Assembly: GCA_035373625.1 (NCBI GenBank)
Contig: DAOSNS010000006.1
Coordinates: 1-64,000 of the forward strand
Source: DSWT01 sp035373625
GTDB lineage: Bacteria; Chloroflexota; Anaerolineae; B4-G1; SLSP01
Direction of reading: 5' to 3'
Length of the DNA stretch: 64,000 nucleotides
Below are positions 60,461 to 64,000 of this stretch, one piece after another. How positions within the stretch are numbered: position 1 is the first letter of the stretch; the number at the start of each line of letters is the position of its first letter. Made by a program: the position numbers and the translations under genes. The notes below the pieces were generated by a model, which made no database searches, had not been told where the DNA came from, and saw only the letters and a program-made list of their open reading frames with translations.

Positions 60461-63400
60461 ATGCCGCTTGAACCTGACCAGAAACGTCGTAACGAGACGC
60501 CTGAAGATTCCGAGCACCCGGCCGATGAAAAGTCGGAGGCTCGCTGGCGTCCGGCTGAATTGCGACCACATTCCGGTCAACCGCCGGCCGGGGAGCCGAC
60601 CGTTCGTTTGCCCGGTCCCGGGGCTGCGCGTCCTGCGGCGACTCCTGTCCCGCCGGCCGAACCTGCACAGCGAGTGCCGCCTTCCGAACGTCCCATCCCG
60701 CCGGAGGAACAGGTTCCACCGGCCGAACCTACACGGCGAGTGCCAACTCCTCAACGTCATATTCCGCCGGAAGAACAGGTTCCACCGGCCGAACCTACAC
60801 GGCGCATCCCACCGGCCGAACCTATACGCCGCATCCCGCCCGCCGAACCTACACGCCGTATCCCGCCCGCCGAACCTACACAGCGGGTTCAGATTCCACC
60901 ATCCCATGCGCCGGCGCGCTCCATTCCTCCTGCTGAGCCTACCCGGCAGGTACCGACGTGGCGCACGCTCCCGCCCGGCGGCGATGTACCGACGCAACCC
61001 ATGCGCTCTATCCACCCCACGCCGCCTCTACCGACCATTCCGCCTCTCAGGCCGCCGACCGGTGCGGCTAAACCGGCGCGCAAAAGGAGACGGAGCGCCG
61101 CTGCAACTTTGTTGGCAGTAACGCTTGCCGGTGTGGGGCTGTTCTTTTTGGCGTTGTTGGTGATGGTCATCGGCTACATTGCGCTGGCTGCGCAGCTCCC
61201 CTCGCCTGACGAACTGCGCGCGCGCCAACCCAACTTCGCCAGCAGTCAGATCTATGCCCGCGATGGGCAGTTACTCCACGAGATCATTGATCCCAATGCG
61301 GGCAAGCGCACCTACGTTCCCATCCAGCAAATCTCGCGTTACCTGCAACTGGCGACGGTCGCCACCGAGGATCGCAATTTCTATGTCCACACCGGCTTCG
61401 ATCCCATCGCATTGGCCCGCGCCATCTACTACGCCCTGCAAGAAAAAGAAGTCGTCTCCGGTGCCAGCACCATCACCCAACAGGTGGCCCGTAACATCTT
61501 GCTGCCCGACGAGAAGAGCGAACGTTCCGTCAGCCGCAAAATCAAGGAGATCGTACTGGCGACCGAATTGACCCGCCGCTACACCAAAGACGAAATCCTC
61601 GAAATCTACTTGAACAACAATAACTACGGCAACCTGGCCTACGGCGTTGATGCTGCCGCGCGCACCTACTTTGGCACCAATGCCGCCAATCTCACGCTGG
61701 CCCAGGCTTCGTTCCTGGCGGGGTTACCGCAGTTGCCCAGCGTCTATGACCCCTTCCACGGGGGACGTGACGCCGCGCTCAAGCGCCACAAAGTCGTGCT
61801 CGGCCTGATGGTCGAAGCGGGCTTCATCACCCAGGCCGAAGCCGATGCCGCTGCTGCTGAGATGGAGGCATACAACTTCCAACCCATCTACACCGATGTC
61901 ATCCCCGCGCCGCACTTCATCGTCTACGTGCGGCAGTGGCTTGAAGCGAAACTCGGCCCGGACGCGCTCTACAAGGGCAGCGGTCTGCGCATCTACACCA
62001 CGTTGGATCGCCGGCTGCAACAGATCGCCGAGGAAGAGGTGCGCAACGGCGTCGCCGCGCTTGCGCAGCGCAAGGTCACCAACGGCGCACTGGTGGCGAT
62101 CGAACCGGCAACCGGCCACATCCTGGCGATGGTTGGCAGCGCCGATTTCTACGCGGCCAAAGACGGTCAGGTCAACGTCACCCTGCGCTGTCGGCAGCCT
62201 GGCTCGGCCATCAAGCCGCTCACATATCTCGCAGCGTTCGAGAAAGGCTGGACGCCGGCAACCATCCTGTGGGACATCCCCACCGTCTATACCGACACGG
62301 CCGGAAACACCTACCGGCCTGTCAACTACGATGGCAAATTCCGTGGGCCGGTGTCCGTCCGCACCTCGTTGGCGAACTCGTTGAACGTCCCGGCGGTCAA
62401 AGCGTTGGAATTCGTCGGGGTGGACGGTCTGCTGAACATGGCCGAGCGCCTCGGCGCGACCTCGATCGTCTCGCCGCAGTTGGAATGTCCCGACTATCCC
62501 TACGACACGCGCCCCTATTACGGGTTGGCGCTCACCCTCGGTGGCGGCGAGATGAAGCCGCTCGAATTGACGGCGGCTTACGCGGCGCTGGCGAACGGTG
62601 GCCTCTATATGCCCGCGCAGCCCATCTTGTGGGTCGAGACCACTAAAGGTGAAATCTTGATTGACAACCGTCAACCGCAGGGCAAACAAGCTGTTGCCCC
62701 GGAGCTGGCTTATCTCATCTCCAGCATCCTTTCCGACACCAAAGCGCGCTGTCTCGTCTTTAGTTGTCCCAACAAACTGGAGCTGGAGGATCGTCCGGTG
62801 GCCGCCAAAACCGGCACCACCAATGACAACCACGACGCCTGGACAGTAGGCTATACCCCCGATTTAGCGGCCGGCGTGTGGATCGGCAACAACGACAATA
62901 CCGAAATGGACGGCGTCGCCGGGGCGGGGGGCGCTGCGCCGATCTGGAACGCCTTTATGCGTCGCGCCCACGAGACGATTCCCCCACACAGTTTCCCACG
63001 GCCGGCGGGCGTCATTGAGCGTGAGGTTTGTGCCTTCTCCGGCGCGGAACCTTCGCCGTACTGTCCCGAAAAGCGCGTTGAAGTCTTTTCGGTCAACCAT
63101 CTACCGCCCAAAGCCGATCAGGACTGGTTTCAGCAGGTGGAGATTGACGGAAACAGTGGTTTGCGTGCCAATCAATTTTGCCGTGCCAACGTCTATACAA
63201 AGGTGATGGTGGTTTTGGATTTCATTCACGATCCTGGCGGACAGGCATGGCTGCGGCAATGGGCTGCCGAGCGAGGCATAGAGGTCGCGCCACAAGATTA
63301 TTGCACGGTTGGGGAAAAATCACCGGATGTCAGCATCACCTCCCCGAAAAACGGCGAGGAAGTCCACGGCTGGGTGGAGATTCGCGGGACCGTGGATTTC

Positions 63401-63877
63401 GAGGATTTCGACCGCTATGACATCACCTATGGTGTCGGCACCAACCCGCAGGCCTGGGATTGGATCAGTGGACCGCATCCGGTGCCGGTACGCGACGGGC
63501 TGCTCGGCGCGTGGCAAATTCCGCTGGAGATGACGCCGGGACCGTACACGCTGCGTATTGTCGCCTATAACAAGCGCGGCGCGCAGTTCGAGACCCGCGT
63601 GCAGGTGAACGTCGTTGGCCCAACGCCCACGCCTACGTCCGAAATCACGCCAACCGAGACGCCGACCATCACGCCTACTCCTACGGAAACACCGACGGCG
63701 ACACCCACGTTCCAGCCTACCGAAACTCCAACTGTACCGCCGACGCCGACCGAGACGCCGACGATGCCCCCGACCGAGACGCCAACCGAGGCTCCGACGG
63801 CGATGCCAACCGAGGCTCCGACGGAGACACCGACGGAAGCGCCGACGGAGACACCGACGTCAGGGACGAGTGGGTAG
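60461..63877 (+). CDS. Class A penicillin-binding protein (PBP1A-like) with Pro-rich head and Thr/Pro tail
   Basis: A 1138-aa bifunctional peptidoglycan synthase. The cytoplasmic head (~1-210) is Pro-rich, with repeats of the PPAEPTRRIPPAEP type between ~60 and 150. A transmembrane helix covers ~215-240. The transglycosylase domain has its catalytic Glu303 in TEDRNFYVHTGF, then STITQQVARNILL and EILEIYLNNNNYG. The transpeptidase has Ser582 in PGSAIKPLTYL (SxxK), SLANSLN and KTGTTNDNHDAWTVGY. An Ig-like C-terminal domain (~950-1050, VSITSPKNGEEVHGW) and an 85-residue Thr/Pro/Glu-rich tail follow; the tail probably spans the wall. It starts 3 nt after the permease stop. Confidence 0.95.
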   Translation: MPLEPDQKRRNETPEDSEHPADEKSEARWRPAELRPHSGQPPAGEPTVRLPGPGAARPAATPVPPAEPAQRVPPSERPIPPEEQVPPAEPTRRVPTPQRHIPPEEQVPPAEPTRRIPPAEPIRRIPPAEPTRRIPPAEPTQRVQIPPSHAPARSIPPAEPTRQVPTWRTLPPGGDVPTQPMRSIHPTPPLPTIPPLRPPTGAAKPARKRRRSAAATLLAVTLAGVGLFFLALLVMVIGYIALAAQLPSPDELRARQPNFASSQIYARDGQLLHEIIDPNAGKRTYVPIQQISRYLQLATVATEDRNFYVHTGFDPIALARAIYYALQEKEVVSGASTITQQVARNILLPDEKSERSVSRKIKEIVLATELTRRYTKDEILEIYLNNNNYGNLAYGVDAAARTYFGTNAANLTLAQASFLAGLPQLPSVYDPFHGGRDAALKRHKVVLGLMVEAGFITQAEADAAAAEMEAYNFQPIYTDVIPAPHFIVYVRQWLEAKLGPDALYKGSGLRIYTTLDRRLQQIAEEEVRNGVAALAQRKVTNGALVAIEPATGHILAMVGSADFYAAKDGQVNVTLRCRQPGSAIKPLTYLAAFEKGWTPATILWDIPTVYTDTAGNTYRPVNYDGKFRGPVSVRTSLANSLNVPAVKALEFVGVDGLLNMAERLGATSIVSPQLECPDYPYDTRPYYGLALTLGGGEMKPLELTAAYAALANGGLYMPAQPILWVETTKGEILIDNRQPQGKQAVAPELAYLISSILSDTKARCLVFSCPNKLELEDRPVAAKTGTTNDNHDAWTVGYTPDLAAGVWIGNNDNTEMDGVAGAGGAAPIWNAFMRRAHETIPPHSFPRPAGVIEREVCAFSGAEPSPYCPEKRVEVFSVNHLPPKADQDWFQQVEIDGNSGLRANQFCRANVYTKVMVVLDFIHDPGGQAWLRQWAAERGIEVAPQDYCTVGEKSPDVSITSPKNGEEVHGWVEIRGTVDFEDFDRYDITYGVGTNPQAWDWISGPHPVPVRDGLLGAWQIPLEMTPGPYTLRIVAYNKRGAQFETRVQVNVVGPTPTPTSEITPTETPTITPTPTETPTATPTFQPTETPTVPPTPTETPTMPPTETPTEAPTAMPTEAPTETPTEAPTETPTSGTSG

Positions 63878-63930
63878 TTTTAGTTATCAGTCGCTTTGAG
63901 GGGAGCGTCTTCCCGCTCAGGTTTGGACGC

Positions 63931-63965
63931 AAAAACAGGCCGTCCGGCATCGGACGGCCTGTTTT
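63931..63965. terminator. Rho-independent terminator of the permease-PBP unit
   Basis: AAAACAGGCCGTCCG-GCAT-CGGACGGCCTGTTTT, a 15-bp perfect stem about 55 nt after the PBP stop. It can act in both directions. Nothing else is visible to the window end. Confidence 0.93.
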
Positions 63966-64000
63966 AATGCTGACGATTAACTTGATTTAGAAATTACGCG

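Overview
The window looks like a chromosomal segment of a Chloroflexota bacterium, probably an Anaerolineae-like lineage. This is inferred from gene content and style: moderately GC-rich coding, an archaeal/eukaryote-type prolyl-tRNA synthetase, many GAF-domain histidine kinases, a very large alpha-2-macroglobulin, a class A PBP with a Pro/Thr-rich tail, tandem-GNAT proteins, and intergenic spaces full of short repeats. No rRNA, tRNA, CRISPR array, phage or transposase gene was recognised.

Layout. 1-5.3 kb (minus strand): a FadR-like regulator followed by an FAD-linked alkyl-DHAP-synthase-like oxidase, a 58-aa two-helix membrane protein and two tandem-GNAT acetyltransferases. 5.5-5.8 kb: a compact minus-strand transcription unit with a consensus promoter, a 32-codon ORF and two terminators. 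5.9-10.1 kb: a flavodoxin-ferredoxin protein, a MazG-like pyrophosphohydrolase, proS, and the infC-rpmI-rplT operon with a rare ATC start for infC. 10.1-18.4 kb: two MITE-like elements with target duplications, then an ECF sigma factor translationally coupled to a membrane-anchored alpha-2-macroglobulin whose cytoplasmic N-terminus looks like an anti-sigma segment. 18.4-33.5 kb: signalling genes (GAF histidine kinases, response regulators, a degenerate receiver and a STAS protein), interrupted by secA, an adenosine deaminase and an M20 amidohydrolase. 33.6-38.6 kb: enzymes and unknowns, with two decayed gene fragments. 38.6-45 kb: more histidine kinases, a response regulator and an unknown membrane protein. 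45.2-51.7 kb: a complete Opp/Dpp-type ABC importer. 51.9-57.1 kb: an esterase and a sugar-type catabolic set (tandem class II aldolase with one dead half, Gfo/Idh/MocA oxidoreductase, TIM-barrel isomerase). 57.6-63.9 kb: a large FtsX-type permease and a class A penicillin-binding protein.

How the genes work together. The FadR-like protein has a TTGACA-17-TATAGT promoter with a perfect TGGTC-T-GACCA palindrome at the expected transcription start, so autoregulation that also covers the downstream oxidase is likely. The sigma-A2M pair could be an envelope or protease-attack sensor. Three gene neighbourhoods hold multi-domain kinases next to stand-alone receivers.

The most unusual global trait is the density of dispersed intergenic repeats. 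There are at least seven families. Two have clear target-site duplications (5 bp ACGTA; 12 bp GGGGAAGACTAT). Several run into the 3' ends of genes and supply their last codons and stop codons. One forms an inverted repeat of about 0.5 kb between two catabolic genes.
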